The notes below the pieces were generated by a model. It did no database searches, was not told the origin of the DNA, and was given only the letters and a program-made list of their open reading frames with translations. Position numbers and translations under genes: made by a program. Positions 18,351 to 27,454 of a DNA stretch of 64,000 nucleotides are shown here, one piece after another (position 1 is the first letter of the stretch; every line of letters starts with the position of its first letter). The DNA lies in NCBI GenBank assembly GCA_900539605.1, contig UQCS01000003.1:23665-87664 (forward strand). Direction: 5' to 3'. This DNA is from an uncultured Azospirillum sp. (GTDB lineage Bacteria; Pseudomonadota; Alphaproteobacteria; RF32; CAG-239).

Positions 18351-19011
18351 TGTTTTTTCCTTCCAAAAAACGGTAAACCTGCTCAAAATCAATCAGCTTA
18401 ACCGCAGGAATCCCTAAACTGACACATTGCCGTAACAGCATTTTCCGCGCAAAAACCCAGTCAGCAATTCGCGCCGCCGCCAGATCGGGCATACCGTCAC
18501 CGCAATAGACAACCCGATATCCCAAGTCGTGCAGATAAGCAACAATGGCCGCTTTGTTTACGCCGGTACCGGGGTCGTAAAAACGGCTGCCTGCCGGAGG
18601 CGGTGTCATTTCAAGCCCGTGACGGCTGCTGTATGTTCCGTGGTTGGCCACCAGTCGAATTCCGTATTCGGCTATTTCCGGCCCAATCAGCAAATTGATA
18701 TAATAATCACAGCCCGCCGAACAAACATACACCGGTATTTGTTGTTCTTGGCACCACGCGGCAGTTTTCAAAAAATCGCGGTCGATCCGGATTTTGCGGA
18801 TAAAATCATCCAAATCGGCTTTTTTCACTCTGAGAGAGGCAAAAATTTCCTTCAATGCCCCAAAGTGCGTTTTTTTGCCCTCCATGTAGGCCTGCCAAGG
18901 CGCCAACGACTTTTCACCCAGGTATTGTCGGCTGATATAATAAAAGAAGTCGTCATCACTGATGGTTCCGTCAAAATCCGAAACCAACGCTGTCTTGCGT
19001 TGTACCGCCAT
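18319..19011 (-). CDS. HAD-family phosphatase (MtnX/SerB-like)
   Basis: A 230-residue cytoplasmic phosphatase of the HAD superfamily. Motif I is DFDGTISDDD near residue 12, motif II SAGCDYY near residue 100 and motif IV YCGDGMPDLAAA near residue 170, with a helical cap between I and II as in the IB subgroup (MtnX, SerB). It overlaps the glycerol-1-phosphate dehydrogenase gene by 32 bases, so its substrate could be the phosphate ester made by that enzyme. That is inference from context only. GAGGCGG precedes the ATG. Confidence 0.82.
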   Translation of the reverse strand: MAVQRKTALVSDFDGTISDDDFFYYISRQYLGEKSLAPWQAYMEGKKTHFGALKEIFASLRVKKADLDDFIRKIRIDRDFLKTAAWCQEQQIPVYVCSAGCDYYINLLIGPEIAEYGIRLVANHGTYSSRHGLEMTPPPAGSRFYDPGTGVNKAAIVAYLHDLGYRVVYCGDGMPDLAAARIADWVFARKMLLRQCVSLGIPAVKLIDFEQVYRFLEGKNNEKTSALSNR

Positions 19012-19101
19012 TACCGCCTCATTTCAAAAATGCTTTACTTTTGCAGCATATCCTATATATTTTACCAAATGATGAATTTTTAAGCCCCAAGATTTGAGAA
19101 A

Positions 19102-20157
19102 ATGTTTTTACTGATCGTTTTTGCCGCTTCGGCAATTTGTATTTCTTTTTTATGTTCGGTTCTCGAAGCCGTCCTGCTGTCGATTACCCCAAGTTTTATC
19201 GCCCAGCTTCGGGAAAACAAACCGCGTCTGTATGCGCATCTTTCGGAATTGAAAACCAACATGGACTCTCCCTTGGCTGCCATCCTGACCTTAAACACGA
19301 TTGCCCACACCGTCGGCGCGGCCGGCGTCGGTGCTCAGGTAGCGGCAATTTACGGACAGGCCTATCTCGGTCTGGCTTCGGGCGTGATGACGCTGGCTAT
19401 TTTGATTTTGTCGGAGATTCTGCCCAAGAGCATCGGTGCCAAATACTGGAGACAACTTGCAGCTTTCATGGCAGCCACCGTTCGCGTTATGATCGTTGTC
19501 CTTAAACCGCTGTTGTATATTTCGGACTTTATTATGGGAATGTTCTCCGCCGAAACCGACAATTCTACTCTTAGAGAAGAAATACGCGCCCTCGGCAAAA
19601 TGGCCGAAGAAGAAAAAGTCATCACCGAAACTCAGTACCGCCTGATCCGCAACACCATTATGCTGTCAACCATCCGGGTCGAAGATGTGATGACGCCGCG
19701 TACGGTTGTACATAAAATCAAACCCGGTATGACAATTCGGGAATTTGACATTTTTCTGACTTCTACCCCTTTCTCGCGTTTTCCGATCATCGACGAAGAA
19801 AAACAGATCTATCTCGGTTATATTCACAAATCGAGCACTTTTAAGGCAACCGACGAACAGACGGTCGACCAGTTTGCCCGGCCGATGCGCAGTTTTGGCC
19901 CCGAAGCCCGCCTCGAAGACGTTTTGTCCTCCATGATCAAAGACCGCAATCATATTGCGATGGTGGTCGACGCCTATGGAAACTGGATCGGCATTATTAC
20001 GATGGAAGATATTATCGAAAGTATTCTCGGCAAAGAAATTGTCGACGAAACCGATATGGTGGCCGATATGAGAATGTATGCCAAATTAAAATGGAAACGC
20101 AAACGCCAAAACAAAACCGCTTCGGCAAAAAATGAACACAACAACGAACCCGACTAA
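19102..20157 (+). CDS. CNNM/CorC (HlyC/CorC) family membrane protein with CBS pair
   Basis: An inner-membrane protein of the DUF21-CBS type, whose members take part in magnesium or cobalt transport and tolerance. The first 150 residues hold the DUF21 domain with three to four hydrophobic segments and the conserved SEILPKSIGAKYW. Two CBS motifs follow (VEDVMTPRTVVHKI near residue 195 and MVVDAYGNWIGIITMED near 292, including the typical V-D-x-x-G-x-x-G-I-I-T). The usual C-terminal CorC_HlyC domain is missing: the protein ends soon after the CBS pair in a basic tail. It is followed 71 bases later by the cytidylyltransferase-like gene. Confidence 0.88.
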   Translation: MFLLIVFAASAICISFLCSVLEAVLLSITPSFIAQLRENKPRLYAHLSELKTNMDSPLAAILTLNTIAHTVGAAGVGAQVAAIYGQAYLGLASGVMTLAILILSEILPKSIGAKYWRQLAAFMAATVRVMIVVLKPLLYISDFIMGMFSAETDNSTLREEIRALGKMAEEEKVITETQYRLIRNTIMLSTIRVEDVMTPRTVVHKIKPGMTIREFDIFLTSTPFSRFPIIDEEKQIYLGYIHKSSTFKATDEQTVDQFARPMRSFGPEARLEDVLSSMIKDRNHIAMVVDAYGNWIGIITMEDIIESILGKEIVDETDMVADMRMYAKLKWKRKRQNKTASAKNEHNNEPD

Positions 20158-20228
20158 GAAAGCGGTTGACTACCCTGTTTTATCTTATATGATGTCCTCA
20201 TTACTTAACTTTAGTTTATGAGGATATT

Positions 20229-20690
20229 ATGAAATATTATATTGTCAGCGGTGGTTTTGATCCGATCCACGAGGGTCACATCGCGATGATTAATGAAGCC
20301 GCCCGCCGCAGCGACGGTGTCATATTGCTGCTCAATTCCGATCAATGGCTCTGCCGCAAAAAGGGTAAGAATTTTATGAGCTTTCATACCCGCAAAACCA
20401 TTTGCGAAAATTTGAAAAACATTATTAAAGTCCTTCCCTTTAATGACGACGACAACTCTGCCAGTGACGGTATCCGTCTGGTGCGGGAACAATTTCCTGA
20501 TGCGGAACTGGTCTTTGCCAACGGCGGCGACCGCACTCATGACAACATTCCTGAGACCGAAACCTGCCGTCTGTATAACGTCGCGCTCGAATTCGGTATC
20601 GGCGGCGAAAACAAAGCCAACTCATCTTCCTGGATTTTGAATAATTGGGAAAAAGCAGTCAGTTCCGACTCATCCCAACAGGAAAACTGA
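20229..20690 (+). CDS. Cytidylyltransferase-like nucleotidyltransferase
   Basis: A 153-residue protein of the HxGH nucleotidyltransferase superfamily (TagD, RfaE C-terminal domain, PaaD-like). It begins YIVSGGFDPIHEGH, where H-E-G-H is the catalytic motif, continues with FHTRKTICENL (the R-x-x-x-I helix) and ends with a late NSSSWIL in the place of the ISTT-type loop. Such enzymes activate sugar or polyol phosphates as CDP or ADP derivatives. The substrate is not evident; the nearby glycerol-phosphate and glycan genes make a surface-polymer precursor plausible. GAGGA precedes the ATG; a terminator follows. Confidence 0.82.
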   Translation: MKYYIVSGGFDPIHEGHIAMINEAARRSDGVILLLNSDQWLCRKKGKNFMSFHTRKTICENLKNIIKVLPFNDDDNSASDGIRLVREQFPDAELVFANGGDRTHDNIPETETCRLYNVALEFGIGGENKANSSSWILNNWEKAVSSDSSQQEN

Positions 20691-20703
20691 AAATCTTTTA
20701 TGA

Positions 20704-20739
20704 CAAAACCCGGATATCAATTATCCGGGTTTTGTTTTT
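20704..20739 (+). terminator. Rho-independent terminator between convergent genes
   Basis: A 13-bp stem (CAAAACCCGGATA with its complement) and 5-base loop followed by T residues. It separates the cytidylyltransferase-like gene from the convergent glycan operon and may serve both. Confidence 0.85.
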
Positions 20740-20763
20740 GCCGTCAGAGACACCGCCGGGGAA

Positions 20764-23151
20764 CTACTGCTCACCGAGAAGCATACTTTTCAACCCGCGG
20801 ATCTTTTGTTTGCACTGCTTGCGTTTTTCTTTATATTTTTTACGAGTCTTGCCCAAAGTAAGCGCCGACAAAAGCTTATAACGCAGGCAACGTCTTTTCA
20901 GCGAACCGAGGATGCCGCTCTTGACCAACAGCCTTCCGGTTTCGTTCAAACGTTCTTGCAACCGCCATTGTTCGGCTTTTTGCGCATTCATTTGACGAAT
21001 CAACATCGCAATAATCGCGTTTTCACCGTTGCCGACATCGCTTTTCGGCTGCTTGAGTGCGTTCTGCATCCATATCGTTGAGCGTTCGGTTTCCGCGTGC
21101 AGCTTCTGATTGACAGTTGTATAATCTACCGGTTCAAACAACTCGGGACGTTGATTGACGTTCTCACCGCGACCAAGCAATCGATTCTCCAACCCCAGCA
21201 TCCCCAACAGGCTTTCAAACCGGCTGGCGCCCCGTTCCGGGTTGACAATACAGACAAAAGGTTTGTTGAAAATAATCGCAAAGCAAACCCCATGGAAAGA
21301 ATCGGTCACCAAATAACGGCAGTTTTTAATATTATACAGCCAGTCTTCGGGAGACATGGTGACATTACCGTCTTTTTGAGCATTTCCCATATCAATAATC
21401 TCGGAAGCGCCGAACTTTTGTTCCACCGCCTTGACAATTTCAACAGTTTCGGGATGACGATCCAAAACATAAGAGAGGCCGAAACCTTCTCCGCGTTTGA
21501 GAGAGTTTTTGATCAGTTCGTCCCAACGTCCGGCATCAAACCAAAACACCGGATCCAAAATTTGTTCTGCTTTTTTGTAACCCAATTCTTCACGGCAAAC
21601 GTCTATCCCCGATTTTTCCCGAACCGACACCGCATCAAAACACGACAGATAGTATTTCAGTAACGGTTTGTCCCCGCTCACCGCATCTAGCTTGTCCAGA
21701 CCAAAACTGGCGCTGCAGGCAATTTTCTTTTTCTCCGGATCTGCAAACGGAAGATAATAATAAAAATTGCTGGTTCGGCTATACTTGGGACGAAAGACCT
21801 GGTCCGACCCCACGACAAAAGTATTGACAATATCATTGAGCTTTGCCAATTCTCTTGGCGTATTGTAAGTTTGTGTAATATCCAAATAACGATCGGCAAA
21901 TATTTGCGTATAACTGCCGCGATAGTTCGGACGGCACCAGTCATGAACATAAGTTACCAAACGATTGCTGTATCCCCAGTCACGCAAACTTTGCTGCAAG
22001 GCATAAGCTGTCAGAACCGCCCCATAGTTTAACGACCACCAAAAGTTCAAAATCGCAACGTCGAAATGTTCTTCCTGGCAATTTTTCAGATTGTCTTCCA
22101 ACGTCATTTTATCAAGATTGTCAAAAAATTTCTTGCGGTTATGATGTACAATAGAAGAGCCGTCTATGGTCGCATTTCCGGCTACAGCATATTCCAAGCC
22201 GACTTTTTTCAGGAGACGAAAACCTTTTACACTTTGTTTCAAAGCCTTTTTCCCTTTTTCGCTGTTTACCAGTATCGCACTGGTTCCCTTTTTGTCATTA
22301 TAAGCCGGATTACAATGGTCAATTTGCCAAAAGTCGCCAATTGTCAAATCACCTTGCCGCGGCAATTTGTTAAATTGACAATGACCGCAGCTATTGCGCA
22401 AACAAAGGTTCGACAAAAAGGCTTTCATATAAGGGTTAGTCTTGGCCTCAAAATGCTCACATGTTTCAGTTGTCGTAACAGTCACAGTCGAATTGTAGCC
22501 CCAACCGTTTCTTTTGTTGCGGAAATTCACATCTGTAACCTGACCGCCAAGGTCAAGCTCTTTCAGATATTTTTGAAATACTTTCGGCGAAGGAACACCG
22601 TGACAGATAATATCCACACATAACAAATTATCATAATCCTTACGCAGATATCCCCTCAAACCGGCAACCTGACAAGGTGTACCGCTAAACAACACCAAAC
22701 GTCCTTCAATTAACAGCCGTTTTATTCTGGAAAAGCAATCTCCGGTATTGCTCTGCACATATTTTGAACGACGCAATTTTTCCAAGCCTTCTTCATTTTC
22801 GATCAGAATATGCTCAACCGCCATCTGTTCATTATAAGCAGCGCCGCAGACGACACCGCCCTGCTTCAGTATATCTTGCGCCAGCAAGGTAAATACACCG
22901 CCGGAAGAACTTTTGCAGCGGATATCGTTATCGGCCATCGCCGCATAACACTCCGGTTTTTCCGCCCGGTCATAACGAGGATTAACCGCCGGGCAGCTCT
23001 GTTCGCATAAACCGCATTTAATACAAATATCAGAATTAACCGCCGGATACAAAAAACCTTCGTTGTTGGCTTTCATTGAAATGGCATGATGCGGGCATGC
23101 ATTAAAGCAAGCGCCGCAACCGGTACATTCTACCTGCTCTATTTTAAGCAT
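20764..23151 (-). CDS. Fusion: ferredoxin/FrhB-type reductase plus polysaccharide pyruvyl transferase
   Basis: A 795-residue fusion. Residues 1-60 hold two 4Fe-4S ferredoxin motifs (CTGCGACFNACP and CIKCGLCEQSCP). Residues about 65-340 match the coenzyme F420 hydrogenase beta-subunit family (SSSGGVFTLLA, FSGTPCQVAGL, ICHGVPSP). From FDVAILNFWWSLNYGAVLTAYAL (near 368) to about 700 it is a polysaccharide pyruvyl transferase domain, including VVGSDQVF and TDSFHG. About 90 helical, basic residues end it. Its start overlaps the upstream GT2 gene by 8 bases, so it is the last gene of the glycan operon. It probably makes or transfers a reduced or pyruvylated sugar substituent; the redox partner is unknown. 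Confidence 0.88.
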   Translation of the reverse strand: MLKIEQVECTGCGACFNACPHHAISMKANNEGFLYPAVNSDICIKCGLCEQSCPAVNPRYDRAEKPECYAAMADNDIRCKSSSGGVFTLLAQDILKQGGVVCGAAYNEQMAVEHILIENEEGLEKLRRSKYVQSNTGDCFSRIKRLLIEGRLVLFSGTPCQVAGLRGYLRKDYDNLLCVDIICHGVPSPKVFQKYLKELDLGGQVTDVNFRNKRNGWGYNSTVTVTTTETCEHFEAKTNPYMKAFLSNLCLRNSCGHCQFNKLPRQGDLTIGDFWQIDHCNPAYNDKKGTSAILVNSEKGKKALKQSVKGFRLLKKVGLEYAVAGNATIDGSSIVHHNRKKFFDNLDKMTLEDNLKNCQEEHFDVAILNFWWSLNYGAVLTAYALQQSLRDWGYSNRLVTYVHDWCRPNYRGSYTQIFADRYLDITQTYNTPRELAKLNDIVNTFVVGSDQVFRPKYSRTSNFYYYLPFADPEKKKIACSASFGLDKLDAVSGDKPLLKYYLSCFDAVSVREKSGIDVCREELGYKKAEQILDPVFWFDAGRWDELIKNSLKRGEGFGLSYVLDRHPETVEIVKAVEQKFGASEIIDMGNAQKDGNVTMSPEDWLYNIKNCRYLVTDSFHGVCFAIIFNKPFVCIVNPERGASRFESLLGMLGLENRLLGRGENVNQRPELFEPVDYTTVNQKLHAETERSTIWMQNALKQPKSDVGNGENAIIAMLIRQMNAQKAEQWRLQERLNETGRLLVKSGILGSLKRRCLRYKLLSALTLGKTRKKYKEKRKQCKQKIRGLKSMLLGEQ

Positions 23152-24037
23152 TCTTCTTCCTCTTTTTTATTTTGATTTTTATTCCGAGTATATTAAAACA
23201 TTTGTGCCGGTCCGCTTTGCTCTCAACGACATTTTGTTCAGGTTTTGAACGATATGAACGCAGACGCACCAGATAATTAAGCAGATTATCTATGTTGCGT
23301 TGAAAAAGCTCATCATATTTCTTATCGGTAAGATCATTCATCTCATAGCGTCTCAGCATATTTCGTACAATCTGATGCTCTCTGGACAGCCTTGACCAAA
23401 TTGAATTTCCGTGATGGCGGTAAACTGACAGGTTCCGATTGACAAACCCCGCCTGATTGCCGTCCAAAATCAAAATATGCAACAAATAATCAACGCCCGG
23501 CCCCTTTCTGAAAACCGGGCTGACTTTTTTCAGGATATCGGTCTGATAAAGGCAGCAGGATAAGTTTTGAATTTGGTTGTCGGTTACAAAATCTTCAATA
23601 CCGATCCGGCAGTCCTTATTATACAAGTAGTCACGTTCTTTCAGCTTGCCGTCCTGCAAAACCTGAAAACGGTGGAACCACATTACCGCATCGCCGTTCT
23701 TCTGTGTTTCCTGATACATAATTTCCAGTTTGCCCGGCAGCCAATAGTCATCACCTTCCAAAATTGCCGTATATGCACCGTTGCAGCGATTAAACAAATC
23801 GGCATAATTTTCGTTAACACCCACATTATGAGGACGTTCCACCAGCTGAATTAAGTCCGGATATTTTTCCTGATAGCTTTTCACAATTTCTACTGTGTGA
23901 TCAGAAGAACAATCGTCTCCGATAATGATTTCTCTGATCAGACTGTGATTTTGCGCCAACACGCTCTCCAACGCCTGAGCAATAAACGCTTCATGATTAT
24001 AAGTTACGATAATAACGCTTATATCCCGGTTTTCCAT
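23144..24037 (-). CDS. GT2 family glycosyltransferase
   Basis: A 297-residue family 2 (GT-A) glycosyltransferase. It starts ISVIIVTYNHEAFIAQALESVL, the typical GT2 entry strand and helix, followed by IGDDCSSDHT and the metal-site ILEGDDYW near residue 95. No membrane segment is obvious. The C-terminus ends HKCFNILGIKIKIKKRKK, a short basic motif also seen near the N-termini of two other transferases of this operon. AAGGA precedes the ATG. It overlaps the fusion gene by 8 bases and lies 15 bases after another GT2 gene. Confidence 0.87.
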   Translation of the reverse strand: MENRDISVIIVTYNHEAFIAQALESVLAQNHSLIREIIIGDDCSSDHTVEIVKSYQEKYPDLIQLVERPHNVGVNENYADLFNRCNGAYTAILEGDDYWLPGKLEIMYQETQKNGDAVMWFHRFQVLQDGKLKERDYLYNKDCRIGIEDFVTDNQIQNLSCCLYQTDILKKVSPVFRKGPGVDYLLHILILDGNQAGFVNRNLSVYRHHGNSIWSRLSREHQIVRNMLRRYEMNDLTDKKYDELFQRNIDNLLNYLVRLRSYRSKPEQNVVESKADRHKCFNILGIKIKIKKRKKNA

Positions 24038-24052
24038 AAAATATCCTTTATT

Positions 24053-25012
24053 TCAGTTATTGTTTTCGTCTTTGGCGGCACTGCCGTTCCATAAATCTTT
24101 TCCCAAAAAGGAAAATTGCTTTTTTCTTAATGAAAAATGGAACATATGTTTTTTGGCAACTTTTATTTTTTCCAGCCGTCCGAGAATTTTTTCAAGTTTG
24201 GCAGCCGTTTCCGGATCTTCACGCACCTCGGCTGTCACCATATGGGTAAGAATAAAATTGATTACCAAATCTTTTTCGATCTGTCTGAATTTATTTTCAT
24301 TCATAAAATTCATCATCTCACCGACGATATAAACACAATCATTGCGGCGTTTCTGTTTTTTCAACATCGAACGAGTGGTCGAATTGCTGTTTTTGATATA
24401 ATTGTAAAAACATCCCGAAACGGTTGCCAGTTTGTTGGCATAATAAACAGCCTTCAGATTAAAGAGATTGTCTTCCCAAATATAATTCTCGGGAAAAAAC
24501 AGCTCATTTTTGCGTAAAAAAGCGGTGCGGAACAATTTGTCACAGGCACCTCCGTGCGGAAGCAGCGCAAACTTGTTAAAAAAAGAACTGCACTCTTTGG
24601 GGACATTGCGGGTTTTGGAAACACGTCCGTCCAAATAAACCAGTTTTGTCTCCGCCATCGTAATATCGGCCCGGCTTGATACCGATTTTTTGAAAAGAGT
24701 CTTATAATACTTTTCATCAATAAAATCATCGGCATCGACAAAAGCGATAAATTCTCCGCCAGCTTCCCGAATCCCCAAATTGCGGACATAACTTTGTCCG
24801 TGATTTTCCGGCAGGTTGATCACTCGCAGTCGCGGATCGTCAATAGCCGCCGCAATCTTTGCCGTCTCGTCGGAAGAACAGTCGTTTATAACAATGACTT
24901 CCAGTTTTTGGTAAGATTGATTCAAGACAGAATCCAAACATTTATTTAAGTACGGCGCCGCATTATAAGCCGGGATTATGACCGTTATGACGTTCTTGGC
25001 TAGTTCTTCCAT
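24053..25012 (-). CDS. GT2 family glycosyltransferase
   Basis: A 319-residue GT2 enzyme: ITVIIPAYNAAPYLNKCLDSVLNQ, then VINDCSSDETAK and the metal-binding FVDADDFIDE near residue 100. The C-terminal half carries the helical region frequent in capsule and O-antigen transferases (GGACDKLFRTAFL and IWEDNLF). It resembles the GT2 at 58364-59239 in layout (DNLF segment, similar length), so the two may be distant paralogs. It lies in the middle of the minus-strand glycan operon with 14-15 base gaps on both sides. Donor and acceptor are unknown. Confidence 0.87.
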   Translation of the reverse strand: MEELAKNVITVIIPAYNAAPYLNKCLDSVLNQSYQKLEVIVINDCSSDETAKIAAAIDDPRLRVINLPENHGQSYVRNLGIREAGGEFIAFVDADDFIDEKYYKTLFKKSVSSRADITMAETKLVYLDGRVSKTRNVPKECSSFFNKFALLPHGGACDKLFRTAFLRKNELFFPENYIWEDNLFNLKAVYYANKLATVSGCFYNYIKNSNSTTRSMLKKQKRRNDCVYIVGEMMNFMNENKFRQIEKDLVINFILTHMVTAEVREDPETAAKLEKILGRLEKIKVAKKHMFHFSLRKKQFSFLGKDLWNGSAAKDENNN

Positions 25013-25026
25013 TTATTTTCATTTCC

Positions 25027-26235
25027 TTAGTGTTTTTTACTTGTTTTCTCATCAATCAGCTTCAACAATTCTTTGAGATTATTCAACGACAATCGGCGGA
25101 TGTCCTCCGCCTTCTTCATTACTTTTTCTTGCATACGGCAATAAGCGGCACTGTCCATTGCCGCCGCTTTTTCCATGGCTGCCCCTAAATCGCCATTACG
25201 GTCATAAACCAAACTGTTATCCGAATTAAAATCATAAGCCTTAGCAAACTCGGAATGAATAATGCAGGGTTTGGCAAAAGCATAAATCAACTGAAAACTG
25301 CCGCTGGTACCGATCGTCATATAACGTTCGTGCTGGGGATTTTCGGGATCAAACAGGCACAAAAAGAAATCAGCTTTTTCCATTTCCTTAAACATATCCG
25401 GATAAGAAAGCCGTCCGCAAAGTTCCATATACGGTGCAATTTCTTCATCAATATTGTCCAGTTTCCCGGATCCGACCAGCACCACTTTAAAATCCTGCCG
25501 TATTTTTTTGAGATTTTTAACCGCATCAATCAACAGGGAGTGATTCTTACGCCAGGGGCTGATATTTCCGACTACAACAAATCTTGTAATACCTTCGTTT
25601 TTGGGCGTAATTTCAATATCGCCGAAATATTGCGAATTAACCATCGTATACTTTTTTGAATATTGGTTGTGCAAGTCGGCCAGCGCAATCAGATTTTCGT
25701 TCATTCCGCCCTGTTCCAGATGATGCTGAACAAATAATATCCGCTCACGGTCAAAGGCCACATGTTTCAGATAATCGGCAACCGGCACCATTTTCGGCGT
25801 ATCGCGATGTACGCCGGGGAAATAAATCAACGACGAGTTAAATAAAATATACTTGTAATTTTTGACCACCGAATGGGTTTCCATCAGCAGTTCAAACGGC
25901 ACTTCACCAAAAGAATATACCCTTATCTTGTTGAGCGCATTGGTCAGAAAATCGAGCTGCGACGCATTGCAGACAAAAATGTCCACATTATACCCCAACT
26001 CTGTAAGATATTTGGCATATCCCGGAATAACCTCATAATGGCAGTCGTTTGGTTCCACAATCAGAACACTGTTTGACCGCACCGATTTGAAAAGACGCAT
26101 AAAGTCGGCAATTTTCTTTTTATGCCGATTATAACGCACCTGAATTTTAACCCCGGCGATTGTAATGATCTTATGTGTTTTGCGCGGCGAGTTCTTGATT
26201 GAAAAAATTTGTTCTAAAATATTTGACTTTCCCAT
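25027..26235 (-). CDS. GT-B glycosyltransferase, tandem paralog A
   Basis: A 402-residue protein of a glycosyltransferase-like (GT-B) type. Start at ATG 26235, which has AGGAA and an upstream GGAGG; the frame extends further but without a ribosome site. After a short KTHKIITIAGVKIQVR motif come a nucleotide-fold N-terminal half (SVLIVEPNDCHYEVIPGYAKYLTELGYNVDIFVC), a VVGNISPWRKNHSLLIDAV segment typical of GT4-like donor domains, and a LCLFDPENPQHERYM site with GTSGSFQLIYAFAKPCI. It is clearly paralogous to the adjacent upstream gene over the whole length. Substrates are unknown. Confidence 0.8.
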   Translation of the reverse strand: MGKSNILEQIFSIKNSPRKTHKIITIAGVKIQVRYNRHKKKIADFMRLFKSVRSNSVLIVEPNDCHYEVIPGYAKYLTELGYNVDIFVCNASQLDFLTNALNKIRVYSFGEVPFELLMETHSVVKNYKYILFNSSLIYFPGVHRDTPKMVPVADYLKHVAFDRERILFVQHHLEQGGMNENLIALADLHNQYSKKYTMVNSQYFGDIEITPKNEGITRFVVVGNISPWRKNHSLLIDAVKNLKKIRQDFKVVLVGSGKLDNIDEEIAPYMELCGRLSYPDMFKEMEKADFFLCLFDPENPQHERYMTIGTSGSFQLIYAFAKPCIIHSEFAKAYDFNSDNSLVYDRNGDLGAAMEKAAAMDSAAYCRMQEKVMKKAEDIRRLSLNNLKELLKLIDEKTSKKH

Positions 26236-26269
26236 TTCCTGTTTTCCTCCAAACAACTGCATACCCCGG

Positions 26270-27454
26270 TTATCGGACAGAGTCAATTGTTTCCAGCAAC
26301 AGTCTCAGATTTCTCAAAGACCGTTCCCGGATACTTTTGGCTTTGTTTTTCAATTCGGACTGTAACCGCGCGTACACCGTCCCGTCCATTTCAATGGCCT
26401 GCTGCATCAGAGGCACCAGGTCCGCATTGTTTTCATATACCAGACTGTTAGTATGATTAAATTCGTAAGCCGCTGCAAATTTAGACTGAATAAGACAGAG
26501 CGTGGCAAAACCGTAAATCAGTTGAAAACTGCCGCTGGTACCCATCGAAACATAACGGTCGTGATCCGGATTTTCCGGGTCCAGCAAACACAGAAAAAAA
26601 TCTGCTTCTTCCATGGCAGCAAACATTTCCCGATATGGCAAACGCCCTCTGATATCAAAATATGCCGCCACGTCCTCGTCAATTTGCAACTTTTGTCCGG
26701 CACCGACGACAATCACTTTAAATCTGTCGGTCAGCTTTGCCAAACGGCGCACTGACGCAATTAACAGATCATAATTTTTACGCCACGACGAAATTCCGCC
26801 CACGACGATAAATTTGGTGATATCTTTGCTTTTGGGCGTTATCCTGACTTTTCCGAAATAATGGGGATTAACGATATAAAAACGGGACGAATACGGATTG
26901 TGCAAATCAACCAACGCGATCTGGTTACGGTTGATACCCTGTCTTTCCATATGATGCTGTATAAAAATCATTTTTGACATATCGGCAGCAATGTTTTTGT
27001 AATAGTCGGTTACAAACGGCATTTCCGGCGCATTCGCCACACCGCCACCAACATATTTAATTGCCGAATTAAACACGATATAGCGGTATTTACAAATGGC
27101 GGCCGCACTCAGCAGCCGTTCAATATCTTTCTCGCCCAAATTGTAAACTCTGACGCTTCTCAGTGCGTCGCTCAAAAAATCCAGCCGTTCGTCACCGCAA
27201 ACGGCAATATCGACATTATAGCCCAACTCGGTAAAATATTTGGCAAAACCGGGAATAACTTCATAATGACAATTGTTGGTTTCAACAATCAGCACACAGT
27301 TTTTACGTATATCAGCAATCAGTTGGTTACACGCTTTGCGGTTACCGTCGCAGCGGATTTTCAATTTTACGCCGAAAATCTTCACCACTTTATGCGTCTT
27401 GACGGGAGTGGTTTCTACAGAAAATATTTTCTGCTTTAAGTCAAATATTAACAT
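26270..27454 (-). CDS. GT-B glycosyltransferase, tandem paralog B (first gene of glycan operon)
   Basis: A 394-residue protein, paralogous to the next gene: shared segments include CHYEVIPG-AKY-TELGYNVDI, HYFG, WRKN, LDPENP and GTSGSFQLIY. The N-terminus has KTHKVVKIFGVKLKIR. The second half shows the donor-binding style of GT4-like transferases (VVGGISSWRKNYDLL; MGTSGSFQLIYGFA). It is the first gene of the minus-strand operon that runs to 20764; about 210 bases separate it from era. A weak GGTGAG precedes the ATG. Two diverged copies in tandem suggest successive addition of related sugars. Confidence 0.8.
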   Translation of the reverse strand: MLIFDLKQKIFSVETTPVKTHKVVKIFGVKLKIRCDGNRKACNQLIADIRKNCVLIVETNNCHYEVIPGFAKYFTELGYNVDIAVCGDERLDFLSDALRSVRVYNLGEKDIERLLSAAAICKYRYIVFNSAIKYVGGGVANAPEMPFVTDYYKNIAADMSKMIFIQHHMERQGINRNQIALVDLHNPYSSRFYIVNPHYFGKVRITPKSKDITKFIVVGGISSWRKNYDLLIASVRRLAKLTDRFKVIVVGAGQKLQIDEDVAAYFDIRGRLPYREMFAAMEEADFFLCLLDPENPDHDRYVSMGTSGSFQLIYGFATLCLIQSKFAAAYEFNHTNSLVYENNADLVPLMQQAIEMDGTVYARLQSELKNKAKSIRERSLRNLRLLLETIDSVR

